From: Paracoccus ravus
GTDB taxonomy: Bacteria; Pseudomonadota; Alphaproteobacteria; Rhodobacterales; Rhodobacteraceae
DNA: 64,000 nt
Assembly: GCF_004522175.1 (NCBI RefSeq)
Contig: NZ_SDEB01000003.1
Coordinates: 167,867-231,866, forward strand
Direction: 5' to 3'
Each line of letters opens with the position of its first letter. Positions within the stretch are counted from its first letter, which is position 1. The notes beneath the pieces were generated by a model, which made no database searches, had not been told where the DNA came from, and worked only from the letters and a program-made list of their open reading frames with translations. This document shows, piece by piece, positions 27,263 to 36,296 of the stretch. The translations under genes and the position numbers were made by a program.

Positions 27263-27282
27263 GGGATGCCTTTGGGCATCCC
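27263..27282 (-). terminator. Terminator after the glucan biosynthesis gene
   Basis: An 8-bp perfect stem (GGGATGCC / GGCATCCC) with a 4-base loop, 5 bases after the opgG-like stop on the - strand and followed by TTTCC. It separates opgG from the phospholipase gene. Confidence 0.65.
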
Positions 27283-27287
27283 CCGCA

Positions 27288-28934
27288 TCAATTCGCCTCG
27301 GCCGATCCGTTTGCGGGCGTGCCGGTGCCATGCCCGGCCCGGGCGCGATCGAACTGGGTGGGGTGGACCTGACCCAGCCAGGTTTCCGTCAGGGGCTTGC
27401 CGTCACGGGCCAGATAGGCGCGCAGATCGGCGGTTTCGACGCCTTCGGCGGCGATATCGAAGATCAGCCGCCAGCGATGGGTTCCCACGACGGGAAGGGC
27501 ATAGGATTGCACCAGGCGCACGCCCTCGGGCACCGAGATGTTCGGCGTGACCCCATCCGTCTGGCCCAAGCCGGCCAGGGCCGGCCCCTCGAAGTCGATC
27601 GCGAGCTTGAGATGGCCCGCGGGTCGCGGATGACCGGGCACGCCGCCAGCCCCGATCCGCGTCGCGACCGTCTTAGCCAGAGGCTGCGGCACCGGGGCAT
27701 CCTCCATCCAGGTCAGATCGTAATCAAAGCGCCTCTCCTGTCCCGCGACAGGCTGTTCGGCGGGATTCCAGAAAGCCACGATATTGTCATAGATCTCGTC
27801 ATCGGTCGGGATCTCGACAAGCTGGATCTGTCCCGGACCCCAATCGCCGCGAGGGGCGATCCAGACCGAGGCGCGCTTTTCGTAGAACACGCCGTCATCC
27901 TCGTAATTCTCGAAGCGCCGATCGCGCTGCATCAGGCCGAAACCCTTGGGGTTTTCGGTCATGAAGCTAGAAGTAACGACGCGGGGCGGGTTCATCAGCG
28001 GCCGCCAGACCTGTTCGCCATTTCCCATCACCATCATCAACCCGTCCGCGTCATGAACTTCGGGCCGCCAGTCGAAACCCAGCACGCGATTGGTCTCCGA
28101 ATACCAATACATCGAGGTCAGCGGGCCAATCCCCAGGCGCTCGACGGGATTTCGGAAGAACAGGCGCGAGGAAATCCGCATCGTTTGACCGATGCCCGGC
28201 TGGCCCCGCGTGATGTCCATGCGGTAAGCCCCCGCGACCGAGGGGCTGTCCATCAAGGCATAGATCGTGACATCGGCCTCGCCGTCCTTGGGCTTTTCGA
28301 TGAGGAACTTGGTGAACAGGGGAAACTCTTCGGGCGTGGACATGCCCGAATTGATCGCTAGGCCACGGGCTGACATCCCATATTGCCCGACCGGCCCCGA
28401 GGTGCGGAAATAGGATGCGCCCAGAAAGCTGATCCAGTCGGTCTTGAGATCGGGGTCCATCAGCCGGAAACCAGCAAAGCCGGTTCCTTCGGTCAGGTCA
28501 TGGGCGGGACTGCCCGGGGGGATCTCGAAAAAGCGCGGATCATAGCCGATGCGACGGGCCTTGCCGTTTTCCACGACGCCGACGGTGATCGGGTTGCGGA
28601 AATAGGTTCCCAGATGAAAGAACTGGACCGGAACGTCCCCGACCCGAACGGTCGTCTCGGGGCGGAAACGGATCTTCCAATGCGCATCATAGTCGATCCG
28701 CTCCAGGACTTCGGGCTGGGCCACGACGGGGGCGACATAAGGTGTCGCGGCCAGATTTCGTGCCTCATCCGCAAGAAGGTCGAAGCTGAAAGGTTGCGAC
28801 GGACCCAAGGTGGCTTTGAATGCCGAGGTTGCCTCCTGCGCAGCCAGCCTGGCGCCAGATCCGGGCAGCAAGGGTTGGCCGAGAAGCAGGGCGAGGCCCG
28901 CGATGCCGGTCAGGACATATGAGCGAAGGCGCAA
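27288..28934 (-). CDS. opgG: Periplasmic glucan biosynthesis protein OpgG/MdoG family
   Basis: A 548-residue periplasmic protein. A Sec-type signal is visible in RSYVLTGIAGLALLLGQPLL (no twin arginine, so OpgG-like rather than OpgD-like). The mature part starts like the family (FSFDLLADEARNLAATPY) and carries FFHLGTYFRNPITVGVVENG and FGFDWRPEVHDADGL. These proteins shape osmoregulated periplasmic glucans. No opgH glucosyltransferase gene is adjacent, which is unusual. The best start is a TTG at 28934 with GGAGACC upstream. Confidence 0.9.
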   Translation of the reverse strand: MRLRSYVLTGIAGLALLLGQPLLPGSGARLAAQEATSAFKATLGPSQPFSFDLLADEARNLAATPYVAPVVAQPEVLERIDYDAHWKIRFRPETTVRVGDVPVQFFHLGTYFRNPITVGVVENGKARRIGYDPRFFEIPPGSPAHDLTEGTGFAGFRLMDPDLKTDWISFLGASYFRTSGPVGQYGMSARGLAINSGMSTPEEFPLFTKFLIEKPKDGEADVTIYALMDSPSVAGAYRMDITRGQPGIGQTMRISSRLFFRNPVERLGIGPLTSMYWYSETNRVLGFDWRPEVHDADGLMMVMGNGEQVWRPLMNPPRVVTSSFMTENPKGFGLMQRDRRFENYEDDGVFYEKRASVWIAPRGDWGPGQIQLVEIPTDDEIYDNIVAFWNPAEQPVAGQERRFDYDLTWMEDAPVPQPLAKTVATRIGAGGVPGHPRPAGHLKLAIDFEGPALAGLGQTDGVTPNISVPEGVRLVQSYALPVVGTHRWRLIFDIAAEGVETADLRAYLARDGKPLTETWLGQVHPTQFDRARAGHGTGTPANGSAEAN

Positions 28935-29325
28935 GGAAGGTCTCCGTGGAAGCGGCCCCGGAAGGGACGGAAATTCGATGCGCCATCGCTAATTGGATCA
29001 CCGGGTCCGTGGCAAGTGTTTCACGAGCCGAGCCGCGAAAACTCGCGCGTTTTCCATTTCGCGACCGGCATGTTCCGGCGGATCTGCACGCGCGCAGAGC
29101 AGCCGCCACCCTGTCCAATTCGACACTGTCCAATTCGACAACTGTTTGGAGAGTAAAACATATAATACGACTACACTACGCTGAGCGACTGGGACGCCGG
29201 CGGGTGGTCACATATGTTTGGTAAGTGCGTTCTGGCCGCACGCTGACCTTTCCGGACATGTCCATCTATAGCAGGCGCTCGTGCTTTCACGGGCGTCCGA
29301 TAGCTCATGTTCGATTGGAAAAAGC
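28935..29325. promoter_or_regulatory. Divergent opgG / Hint-protein intergenic region
   Basis: This 391-base gap between divergent genes is less GC-rich near its right end. It contains a 15-bp tandem duplication (29111-29140) and a TATAAT hexamer at 29161-29166 on the + strand, 160 bases before the Hint-protein start. I see no convincing gene in it; short frames here lack ribosome sites. Confidence 0.5.
29111..29140. repeat. Two tandem 15-bp near-palindromic repeats
   Basis: CTGTCCAATTCGACA occurs twice head to tail with no spacer. Each copy contains TGTC-N-AATT-N-GACA, an imperfect 14-bp palindrome (12 of 14 positions symmetric). The tandem lies 20 bases upstream of a TATAAT box, which is a position typical of activator or repressor sites. 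Confidence 0.65.
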
Positions 29326-30441
29326 ATGGCAATCTATAGTTTTGATGCACTTCCTCCTTCGGCATTCACCTCCGGGAAACTGTCTGAATGGCAGACCTCC
29401 TATCAGCCCTTTCACGACAGCTACATTTCGCCAAGCGGATCGGGTTGGCAATATGCAAATGGCTTTTTTACCTATTCCCGCGATTTGCTCGTATCCGTTA
29501 CCGTCGATGACACGGACAAAAACGGCATGACGCTGGATGATTATGACCATGGCGAAACCACCCAGAGACTGGTCTCGTCCTTTTTGGGATACCCCGCAGG
29601 GACTGTCATTGAGGATGAGTTCGAGATAGCGCTGCGGGCGACCGTCGATGGCGAGAGCCGGGAATACCGCCTTGTTGCCCTGGGCGTGAATGACGGCAAG
29701 ATCGCGGGCTATACCTTTCAAGGCGAATGGCCGCCCGAGGGCGTCGCGCTATACCCGAACTATACCGGCACGGGCGACAGTGATTATCAGGAAATGCCGC
29801 AACCCGTCGCGCCGTCGTTGCCGGCACCCTGCTTTGCCCGCGGCGTGATGATCGCGACCCCTCGCGGAGAGGTCGCCATCGAAAATCTGCGGGCGGGAGA
29901 TCTGGTGCTGACGCAGGATCATGGGCTTCAGGCGATCCGCTGGATCGGATCCGTGCAGATTGGCGCGGCGGATCTGCGCGCGATGCCGAACATGCAGCCG
30001 ATCCGGATTGCCGCCGGCGCGCTTGGCTTGAACAGCCCGGCACGGGATCTCGTGGTTTCGCCGCAGCATCGCATCCTGCTGCGCTCGCGCCTTGCGCAAA
30101 AGCTTTTCGGCGCATGCGAGGTTCTGGTCGCCGCCAAGCAATTGCTTGCCCTCGGGGGCGTGACGATTGCCACGGATATTCCCGAAGTCGAGTATTTTCA
30201 CCTGCTGTTCGACCGGCACGAGATCGTGACCTCGAATGGGGCGGCCACGGAATCGCTTTATCCGGGCGGTGCGGCCCTGCGCGCGGTTGGGCCTGCGGCG
30301 CTGGCCGAAATCCACGCGCTCTTTCCTGCATTGCGCGAGCCGGGTTTCTTGCCTCAGGCCGCGCGGATGATCCTGGCGGGCAGACATGGGCGCAATCTTG
30401 CCGCGCGCCATGCCCGCCGGGCCGAGCCGCTTCTGGCCTGA
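29326..30441 (+). CDS. Hint-domain protein
   Basis: A 371-residue protein. The N-terminal half (about residues 1-165) is unlike anything I recognise. The second half is a Hint_2 (hedgehog/intein-type) domain starting at CFARGVMIATPRGEVAIENL, with GDLVLTQDHGLQAIRWIG and VVSPQHRILLRS. This domain is common in Rhodobacteraceae and usually sits at the C-terminus of secreted or RTX-like proteins. The splicing Cys and a central His are present, so autoprocessing is possible but unproved. The ATG at 29326 has GGAAAAAG upstream; a longer frame from 29281 is less likely. The gene is convergent with the signalling operon. Confidence 0.85.
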   Translation: MAIYSFDALPPSAFTSGKLSEWQTSYQPFHDSYISPSGSGWQYANGFFTYSRDLLVSVTVDDTDKNGMTLDDYDHGETTQRLVSSFLGYPAGTVIEDEFEIALRATVDGESREYRLVALGVNDGKIAGYTFQGEWPPEGVALYPNYTGTGDSDYQEMPQPVAPSLPAPCFARGVMIATPRGEVAIENLRAGDLVLTQDHGLQAIRWIGSVQIGAADLRAMPNMQPIRIAAGALGLNSPARDLVVSPQHRILLRSRLAQKLFGACEVLVAAKQLLALGGVTIATDIPEVEYFHLLFDRHEIVTSNGAATESLYPGGAALRAVGPAALAEIHALFPALREPGFLPQAARMILAGRHGRNLAARHARRAEPLLA

Positions 30442-30454
30442 CGCCGCGATCCCT

Positions 30455-32266
30455 TCAGCCTCGGATCAGGCCCGTCAACACGGGCACCAAGGTATCCGCG
30501 CGAAACGGTTTCTCGATCACTGGCGCATTCGGGTAATCCGGCGGTAGATGCTGACGTCCATAGCCCGAGACGAAGCAGAAAGGGATCTGCCGACTGCTCA
30601 AGGCGCTGGCGACACGGTCCACCGGCTCGCCGGAAAGGTTGCCATCGAGCAGGGCAAGATCGATCTGGGGTCCGGTTTCAATGGCGCTCAAGGCCTGACC
30701 GATGGTCCGGGCGATATCGATGCGGCCTGCCCCGGCGGCTTTCAACTCGTGACTGATATCAAGCGCGACCAGGGGCTCGTCCTCGACCACCAGAACGTTT
30801 TGTCCGCCCAGTTCGCGTGATCCCGCCTGCGGGCGGGCCGAGCTTTCCGCTGCGGCGGTGCAGGTGCTGGTCGTGGTCGAAAAACCATGCGGCAGGGTGA
30901 TGGTCCAGACCACCCCTTCGGGACGCCATTCAACCTGGACTGTATCGGCATCGCCTCCGGCGCTGGCCTGAATCAGCGTCGAGCCAAAGCCGCTGCGCGA
31001 GGGAGGAACCACCGTCGGCCCGCCCGATTCCCGCCAGGTCAGGACCAACCGGCCCTGTCTGATTTCCCATTGCAGGCGGACCTCGCCCTCGGGGACAGAA
31101 AGCGCGCCGTATTTAGCAGCATTCGTGCCCAATTCATGCAGGCTCAGGGCGAGCCTGAGCGTGTTTTCGGGGGAAAGCTGCACCGCCGGACCCTTGCGGT
31201 GCAGTCTCGCGGCATCAAGCGTGCCGCTGCGCACCAGTTCATCGATCAGCTGATCCAGCGGCGCGCTGGTCCAGTTGATATCCGACAGGATCGAATGGGC
31301 GCGCGACAATGCCAGCAGCCGACCAGTAAAACCGCGCTCGAACCCGGCCAGATCCGCGGATTGCCGCAGGGTCTGACGCGCGATGGCCTGAACATTGGCC
31401 AAGGTGTTCTTGATGCGATGGTTCAACTCGCCGACCAGCAGGTTGCGGACCTCTTCGGCGCGGCGCCGCTGGGTGATGTCGAGGATCTGGAGCGACAGCG
31501 ACAGATTGCCATCGACGGGGTCCTGCAGGATCGAGCCGTGGAGTTCGCAATTCAGGCTGTCGCCATCGGCGGTCACGGCAAGAACTTCGGCGCTGTGACG
31601 CGGGGCGGGGCTGTCGCTGTTGAGCCAGCTTTCAAGCATGGCCGCCGCATCGGGGTCGAGCCAGTTGCAGGCACCAATTCTGCGTCCCAGCATCTGCGGG
31701 GCGTCGAGCCCGAACATCCGCTCGGCACCCTTGGACCAGGCCCGGATGGTCAGGCCGGGATCGCATTCGACCAGCGCAAGCGGAGAATTATCGGCATGGG
31801 CCTTGAGGCGCGAGATGGCGATATCGCGGTGATGCGCAATGACCCGCAATTCGTCACGCTGGCGGGCAAGCTCGCGGGCCTGCTGGCCGATGCGGAAAAA
31901 CACCTCGGCCTTGGATTTCAGCACGAGGGGGTCCAGCGGTTTGAAGATATAATCGACCGCGCCCGCCTCATAGCCGCGGAAATGCCGCCTTTCGTCGCGA
32001 TCCGCGGCGGTCACGAAAATGATCGGTATCCCCCGGGTCCGCTCGGCGCCGCGCATCAGTTCGGCCAGCTCATATCCATCCGTCTCGGGCATCTGCACGT
32101 CCAGAAAGGCCAGCGCGTAATCATGCACCAGCATCAGTTCCAGGGCCTCGGCGGCCGAAGACGCGAAATCCATTACCAGCCCATCGCGGCGCAGCAGGGC
32201 CTCTAGCGCGATCATGTTCTCGCGGATGTCGTCGACGATGAGAAAGCGGATCGGATTATGTGGCAT
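30455..32266 (-). CDS. REC-PAS-HWE histidine kinase-REC signalling protein
   Basis: A 603-residue cytosolic protein. Order: an N-terminal receiver domain (FLIVDDIRENMIALEALL, phospho-acceptor in LAFLDVQMPETDGYEL), a PAS domain (about 160-280), an HWE/HisKA_2 kinase with ELNHRIKNTLANVQAIARQT as H-box and HELGTNAAKYGALS in the ATPase part, then a C-terminal receiver with NVLVVEDEPLVALD and LALLDGNLSGEPV. The ATG at 32266 overlaps the cheR 3' end by 11 bases. It likely receives phosphate from, or competes with, the large hybrid kinase encoded upstream. Confidence 0.9.
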   Translation of the reverse strand: MPHNPIRFLIVDDIRENMIALEALLRRDGLVMDFASSAAEALELMLVHDYALAFLDVQMPETDGYELAELMRGAERTRGIPIIFVTAADRDERRHFRGYEAGAVDYIFKPLDPLVLKSKAEVFFRIGQQARELARQRDELRVIAHHRDIAISRLKAHADNSPLALVECDPGLTIRAWSKGAERMFGLDAPQMLGRRIGACNWLDPDAAAMLESWLNSDSPAPRHSAEVLAVTADGDSLNCELHGSILQDPVDGNLSLSLQILDITQRRRAEEVRNLLVGELNHRIKNTLANVQAIARQTLRQSADLAGFERGFTGRLLALSRAHSILSDINWTSAPLDQLIDELVRSGTLDAARLHRKGPAVQLSPENTLRLALSLHELGTNAAKYGALSVPEGEVRLQWEIRQGRLVLTWRESGGPTVVPPSRSGFGSTLIQASAGGDADTVQVEWRPEGVVWTITLPHGFSTTTSTCTAAAESSARPQAGSRELGGQNVLVVEDEPLVALDISHELKAAGAGRIDIARTIGQALSAIETGPQIDLALLDGNLSGEPVDRVASALSSRQIPFCFVSGYGRQHLPPDYPNAPVIEKPFRADTLVPVLTGLIRG

Positions 32267-33119
32267 GTTGAACCTCTTGATGGGCGCTGCGACGCCAAAT
32301 ACGTTCCCTCTCGTTGAAGGCCGAGAAGGCGGCCGAATGATCCGAGAAGCGCAGCGTCTCATGCGCGCCAAGTCCCAGGAAGCCGCCCCGCACCAGCGAG
32401 TCCGAAAATAGCCGAAGCGCGCGGTTCTGCAACTTGTCGTCAAAATAAATCAGTACGTTGCGGCAGGAGACGAGGTGAACCTCTGAAAACACCTCGTCGG
32501 TCGCCAGATCATGCTCGCTGAAAACCACGCGATTTCGCAAGCTGCGGTCGAAAGCGGCGTGACCGTAGGCGGCGGTGTAATGATCAGAGAGCGAGGCCCG
32601 ACCCCCCGCCTTCTGGTAGTTCGCCGAGAATCCCGGAAGCCGGTCGATCTCGTATATGCCGGCAGCCGCCTTGGCGAGCGCGCGGCGGTTGATCTCGGTG
32701 GCATAGAAGATCGTGCGGTCCAGAAGCCCCTCTTCGCGAAAGAGGATCGCCATGGAGTAAAGCTCTTCGCCATTGGCGCAGCCCGCGACCCAGACCTTGA
32801 GCGAAGAAAAGGTTCGCAGATGCGGCAGCACGTCATGGCGCAGCGCGCGGTAATAGGCCGGGTCGCGGAAAAATTCGCTGACCTGCACCGTCATGGCGTC
32901 GATCACTTCGGGCAGAACCGCGGGATCGTGCAGCAGCCGGGATTGGACCTGCGAAAGCGTTTCGCATCCCAGCCTTTCCCGCACGACCTCGGCGCGACGC
33001 ACCAGCGAAGCGCGGGAGTAGGACCGGAAATCGTAATGGTAACGTCGATGGAGCGCCTCGAGGAACAGGTCCATTTCGATCTGATCGACCGATTGGGTCG
33101 GGACCGGCATCGTGTTCAT
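32256..33119 (-). CDS. CheR-type protein-glutamate methyltransferase
   Basis: A 287-residue methyltransferase. An N-terminal helical CheR domain (LFLEALHRRYHYDFRSYSRA) is followed by an SAM-binding domain with VWVAGCANGEELYSMAILF, FYATEINRRAL and HLVSCRNVLIYFD. CheR normally methylates chemoreceptors, but there is no receptor, CheA, CheW or CheB gene here. It overlaps the hybrid kinase gene by ATGA and the next gene by 11 bases, so its target probably lies within this signalling unit. Confidence 0.9.
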   Translation of the reverse strand: MNTMPVPTQSVDQIEMDLFLEALHRRYHYDFRSYSRASLVRRAEVVRERLGCETLSQVQSRLLHDPAVLPEVIDAMTVQVSEFFRDPAYYRALRHDVLPHLRTFSSLKVWVAGCANGEELYSMAILFREEGLLDRTIFYATEINRRALAKAAAGIYEIDRLPGFSANYQKAGGRASLSDHYTAAYGHAAFDRSLRNRVVFSEHDLATDEVFSEVHLVSCRNVLIYFDDKLQNRALRLFSDSLVRGGFLGLGAHETLRFSDHSAAFSAFNERERIWRRSAHQEVQHAT

Positions 33120-36100
33120 CGCGGCATCCAGACACGGGCAAGCGACAACAGCTTGCCGATTTCGATGGGCTTCGAAAGATAGTCGTTTGCACCTGCCGCA
33201 AGGCATTGGGCCTGATCATCCGCCATCGCCTTGGCGGTCAGCATGATGATCGGCAGGGAACGCCAGCGCTCGATCTTGCGGATCTCGCGGGTCGCGGTCA
33301 GCCCGTCCATCTCGGGCATCATGACGTCCATCAGCACGAGGTCGATCGGGGGCGCGCCCCCATCGGCCACACGGCCCAGAATCTCGAGCGCCTCGCGTCC
33401 GTTGCGGGCGATCTGGACCTCGGTGCCATGCGGCTCGAAGATCCCCGTCAGGGCATAGACATTGCGGATGTCATCCTCGACGACAAGGATGCGGCGTCCC
33501 TCGAGCAGGTTGTCGCGGCTGAGCGAGGTCGTCAGCATCTCGCGCTGGCGCGGCGGCAGGTCCGAGACCACCTGATGCAGGAACAGCGTCACCTCGTCGA
33601 TCAACCGCTCGGGGGATTTCGCCCCCTTGATGATGATGGATTGCGAATAGCGGCGCAGGCGCAATTCCTCATCGCCGTCCAGTGCCCGGGCGGTATAGAC
33701 GATCACCGGCGGAAAGGCGCTGTTCTCGTCGGCATGCAACTGCTCCAACAGGTCGAAGCCAGAGGCATCGGGCAGCGTCATGTCCAGAACGATGCAGTCG
33801 AAGCTGGATTCCCGGCAGGCCGCCAGCGCCTCGGCCGCGGTCGTCGCGCCGATGGTTTCGACATGCTCATTGCCCAGAAGGGATTTCAGCCCGTCCAGCT
33901 GGGCGGGGTCGTCCTCGACGATCAGCACCCGACGCATCGGCCGGGCATTCTGTTCGCCCAGATCGCGGATCATCCGGCTGAGCGCGGCCCGCTCGACCGG
34001 CTTTACGAGGTAGCTCACCGCGCCTTGCGAAAGCGCATCTCGGGTGAAGTCATTGGCCGAGACGACATGGACGGGGATATGCCTTGTCGCGACATCCCGT
34101 TTCAGACGGTCCAGAACCGACAGGCCGGTGTGATCGGGCAGGCCCATGTCCAGAACGATGCCAAGCGGCAGATAGCGATGGGCCGCGCGCACCGCGTCAT
34201 CCGCCGTTCCCACGACGATGCCGCTGAAGCCCAGTTCGCGGATCACGTCCAGAACCAGACGGGCAAAGCGCGCGTCGTCCTCGACGATAAGGATCGTCCG
34301 ACCGGCATCGGGATTGGTCCGGTCATCCTCGATCCCCTCGATCGCGGCGGGTTCGGCCTGCAGGTTGACCGGCGCGGGCATTGTCGTCGCAGGTCGCGGG
34401 GCAGGTCTCGGAGCAGGGGGCGAGGGTGGCGCCGCACGCTCAGCCGCTCCCGCCGGATCGCGGGGCACCGAAATTGCGAAGGTGCTGCCCTTGCCCGGCT
34501 GACTCTCCAGGCTGATCCGTCCGCCCAGCAGCCCCGCCAACTCGCGCGAGATCGAAAGCCCGAGCCCGGTTCCGCCATATTTGCGCGAGATCGTTCCATC
34601 GGCCTGATGGAAAGCTTCGAAGACGCTGTCCTGCTCTGCCTGGGCGATGCCGATGCCCGTATCGCTCACGGCAAAGGTCAGGTCGTCGCCCTGACGGTTG
34701 GCGCGCAGCGTGATGCCGCCATGATCGGTGAATTTCAACGCGTTCGACATGAAATTGCGCAGGATCTGGTCCAGGCGTGCGGGGTCGGTCTGGATCTCGC
34801 TCAGGCCGGGTTCGATCTCGACCTTCAGCTCAAGCCCTTTCTCGCGGGCTTGGGCCTCGAACTTGCGCACGAGCCGCAAGATCATGTCACTGGGCGAAAC
34901 AGCCTCGAGGCTCACATCCAGACGACCGGCCTCGATCTTGGCCAGGTCGAGAATGTCATTGATCAGCGTCAGCAGATCCTGTCCCGCGCTTTCGATCGTA
35001 TCGGCCCAGCGAACCTGTTCGTCGGTCAGGTTGCGGCTGCGGTTTTCGCCCAGAAGCCTGGCCATGATCAGCAGCGCGTTCAGCGGCGTGCGCAACTCAT
35101 GCGACATATTGGCGACGAATTCGGACTTGTAGCGGCTTTCGCGTTCCAGGCGCTCGGCCTGCACGACCAGTTGCCGACGCGATTGGGCAAGCGCGTCGCG
35201 CTGTTCCTCAAGCTGCTGGGTCTGGTTTTCAAGCTGGGCGTTCTGCTGCTCGAGTTCGGCCTGCTGCAGGGAGAGGCGGCTTTCGCTTTCCTGCAAGGCA
35301 TGGGTCTGCTCTTCGAGTTCTTCATTCGTGGCCGCAAGCTCTTCGGCCTGACGACGGCTTTCTTCGAGCAGTTCGCCCAGTTCTTCGCGATACCGCGCCG
35401 AGCGCAGCGCGATTCCGATCTTTTCGCCGACGCGTTCCAGCAATTCCAGGTGCCGCGCTCCGGGCGGCTGGTCCAGCCCAAGCTCGATGACACCATTCAC
35501 CTTGCCGGATTCGTGAAGCGGCAACAGGATGGAATAGGCGGCCTTGCCGCGCATCAGGCCGCTGGTCCATCCCAGCGCCTCTTCGGCGGTGCCCTGGATG
35601 GTCAAGATGCGGTTCTCGTCGATGGCGCGCTGCAGGTGGCCGTCGGAGCGGGAAAGCACCTCGGGCAGGCGCGACTGATCCGCGCCCCAATCGGCGATGC
35701 GGCTGAACCCGTGACCACAATCGGCATAGGCGACGGCGGCCCGGGCCTCGAAGCGGTTGGCAAGGTCGCGCAGCACCCGGCTGCCAAGCTCGGGAATGTC
35801 ATGATCGCCCTGTAGCAGGCGCGCCGTCTCGACCTGTCCGCGCTGGATCCATGAGGCTTCGGCCAATGCCGTGCGGCTCAGGATCAGTGCCCGCCCCGCG
35901 GCACCGAGAAGCAGGATGATGACGCTGGCCAGCAGCCGGTTCAGCGCGGCCACGGTCGGGTCGATCCCGTCCCGGGCCTGAAAAAAGCCGATCGTCGTGA
36001 GCACAATCAAGGTCAGTGCGACGGCGACAGGAACCCAAGCACGGCGCGAGGCAAAAGACAGCACCAGCGGGAACAGGTAGATGAGCCAGATCGCCGTGCC

Positions 36101-36187
36101 GAGCGGCAACATGACGTCGAGCGTAAACACCAGAATGGTTCCCGCGATGATGACGGGATAAAGGGCTCGCTCGGCGATCGGGTTCAC
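33116..36187 (-). CDS. Hybrid sensor histidine kinase with three receiver domains
   Basis: A 1023-residue membrane kinase. About four N-terminal hydrophobic segments (residues 8-110) are followed by a GAF-like domain, a long coiled coil rich in Glu and Gln (LSLQQAELEQQNAQLENQ), a HisKA domain with FVANMSHELRTPLNAL, and an ATPase domain with LRNFMSNALKFT, DTGIGI and GGTGLGLS. Three receiver domains follow, each with its acidic pocket and Asp (GIVLDMGLPDHTG, CIVLDMTLPDASG, LVLMDVMMPEMDG). A proline/alanine-rich linker separates kinase and receivers. The GTG at 36187 with AGGAG nine bases upstream is preferred over an ATG at 36238. Confidence 0.9.
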   Translation of the reverse strand: MNPIAERALYPVIIAGTILVFTLDVMLPLGTAIWLIYLFPLVLSFASRRAWVPVAVALTLIVLTTIGFFQARDGIDPTVAALNRLLASVIILLLGAAGRALILSRTALAEASWIQRGQVETARLLQGDHDIPELGSRVLRDLANRFEARAAVAYADCGHGFSRIADWGADQSRLPEVLSRSDGHLQRAIDENRILTIQGTAEEALGWTSGLMRGKAAYSILLPLHESGKVNGVIELGLDQPPGARHLELLERVGEKIGIALRSARYREELGELLEESRRQAEELAATNEELEEQTHALQESESRLSLQQAELEQQNAQLENQTQQLEEQRDALAQSRRQLVVQAERLERESRYKSEFVANMSHELRTPLNALLIMARLLGENRSRNLTDEQVRWADTIESAGQDLLTLINDILDLAKIEAGRLDVSLEAVSPSDMILRLVRKFEAQAREKGLELKVEIEPGLSEIQTDPARLDQILRNFMSNALKFTDHGGITLRANRQGDDLTFAVSDTGIGIAQAEQDSVFEAFHQADGTISRKYGGTGLGLSISRELAGLLGGRISLESQPGKGSTFAISVPRDPAGAAERAAPPSPPAPRPAPRPATTMPAPVNLQAEPAAIEGIEDDRTNPDAGRTILIVEDDARFARLVLDVIRELGFSGIVVGTADDAVRAAHRYLPLGIVLDMGLPDHTGLSVLDRLKRDVATRHIPVHVVSANDFTRDALSQGAVSYLVKPVERAALSRMIRDLGEQNARPMRRVLIVEDDPAQLDGLKSLLGNEHVETIGATTAAEALAACRESSFDCIVLDMTLPDASGFDLLEQLHADENSAFPPVIVYTARALDGDEELRLRRYSQSIIIKGAKSPERLIDEVTLFLHQVVSDLPPRQREMLTTSLSRDNLLEGRRILVVEDDIRNVYALTGIFEPHGTEVQIARNGREALEILGRVADGGAPPIDLVLMDVMMPEMDGLTATREIRKIERWRSLPIIMLTAKAMADDQAQCLAAGANDYLSKPIEIGKLLSLARVWMPR

Positions 36188-36296
36188 GCTGTTCTGCTCC
36201 TGTCGAATATTCGGTCTTCTGAATGAACCGATCACCATTATATGGCAACCCGACCAAACGCGACATTTCGTCAGGAAGTTCCAAACTGACCCTAGG

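Noticed and set aside
29162..29180. Resemblance to the T7 phage promoter (TAATACGACT followed by ACACTA).
   Set aside because: The match breaks after 10 bases by an extra A and lacks the initiating TATAGG. There is no phage polymerase or phage gene nearby; the TATAAT part is better read as an ordinary -10 box.
33206..35815. An 869-residue open frame on the + strand.
   Set aside because: It is antisense to the hybrid kinase gene with all its kinase and receiver motifs; the translation has no recognisable domain.
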